DNA of 30,532 nucleotides from a virus: positions 1 to 30,532 of IMG/VR virus record IMGVR_UViG_3300020470_002524, one strand, 5' to 3'. The DNA is not shown here. Within the stretch, counting starts at the first letter, position 1. The text below holds more notes on this DNA, generated by a model. The model was not told the origin of the DNA, made no database searches, and saw nothing but the letters and a program-made list of their open reading frames with translations.

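Overview
The window is a piece of an AT-rich phage genome. It most likely comes from a T4-like marine myovirus of the cyanophage/pelagiphage type. Every real gene lies on the minus strand, and all of them encode baseplate or tail-fibre type structural proteins. The best anchor is the gene cut by the left edge. Its N-terminus matches baseplate wedge protein gp8 of T4 (FIGRPQAW, then VVRRIDW, against T4 FGRSEPW and IPRRDW). I cannot tell from this sequence whether the host is Prochlorococcus, Synechococcus or Pelagibacter.

Layout in the direction of transcription (right to left): (1) a giant open frame from the right edge (30532) to a TGA at 5888, uninterrupted for at least 8,214 codons, whose start lies outside the window; (2) a 413-residue fibre-like protein (5861-4620) with the phage-tail N-terminal motif around NDNTGDTLRD and a C-terminal cupredoxin-like domain; (3) a 1,390-residue mosaic protein (4615-443) with cupredoxin-like, YHYH-like and glycine-rich GSGY-repeat modules; (4) the first 135 codons of gp8 (407 to the left edge). 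Gene spacing is 26, 4 and 35 bases. Two T4-late-promoter-like octamers (GATAAATA and CATAAATA) lie at the ends of the giant gene and the 1,390-residue gene.

The giant protein is a string of modules. From the N-terminal side: an N-terminal module with a CTRG motif, an E1-FCCH-like module, a YHYH-like domain split by six GSGY repeats, a beta-propeller-like region, a LamG-like domain, further GSGY repeats, a second and clearer LamG domain, then about 9.9 kb in which a Cys/YPR/HTFVSA beta-rich repeat (28 copies by my count) alternates with conserved alpha-helical modules, then a carbohydrate-binding-like jelly roll, tandem NGVxQ modules and a final GSGY pair. The 1,390-residue protein uses the same module vocabulary, so the locus appears to have evolved by module duplication and shuffling.

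The most noteworthy observations are the size and shuffled repeat architecture of the giant protein, and cupredoxin-like domains with an amicyanin-style C-x2-H-x2-M loop in two adjacent virion proteins. I see no RNA genes, CRISPR arrays, insertion sequences or origins, and no intergenic gap longer than 35 bases.
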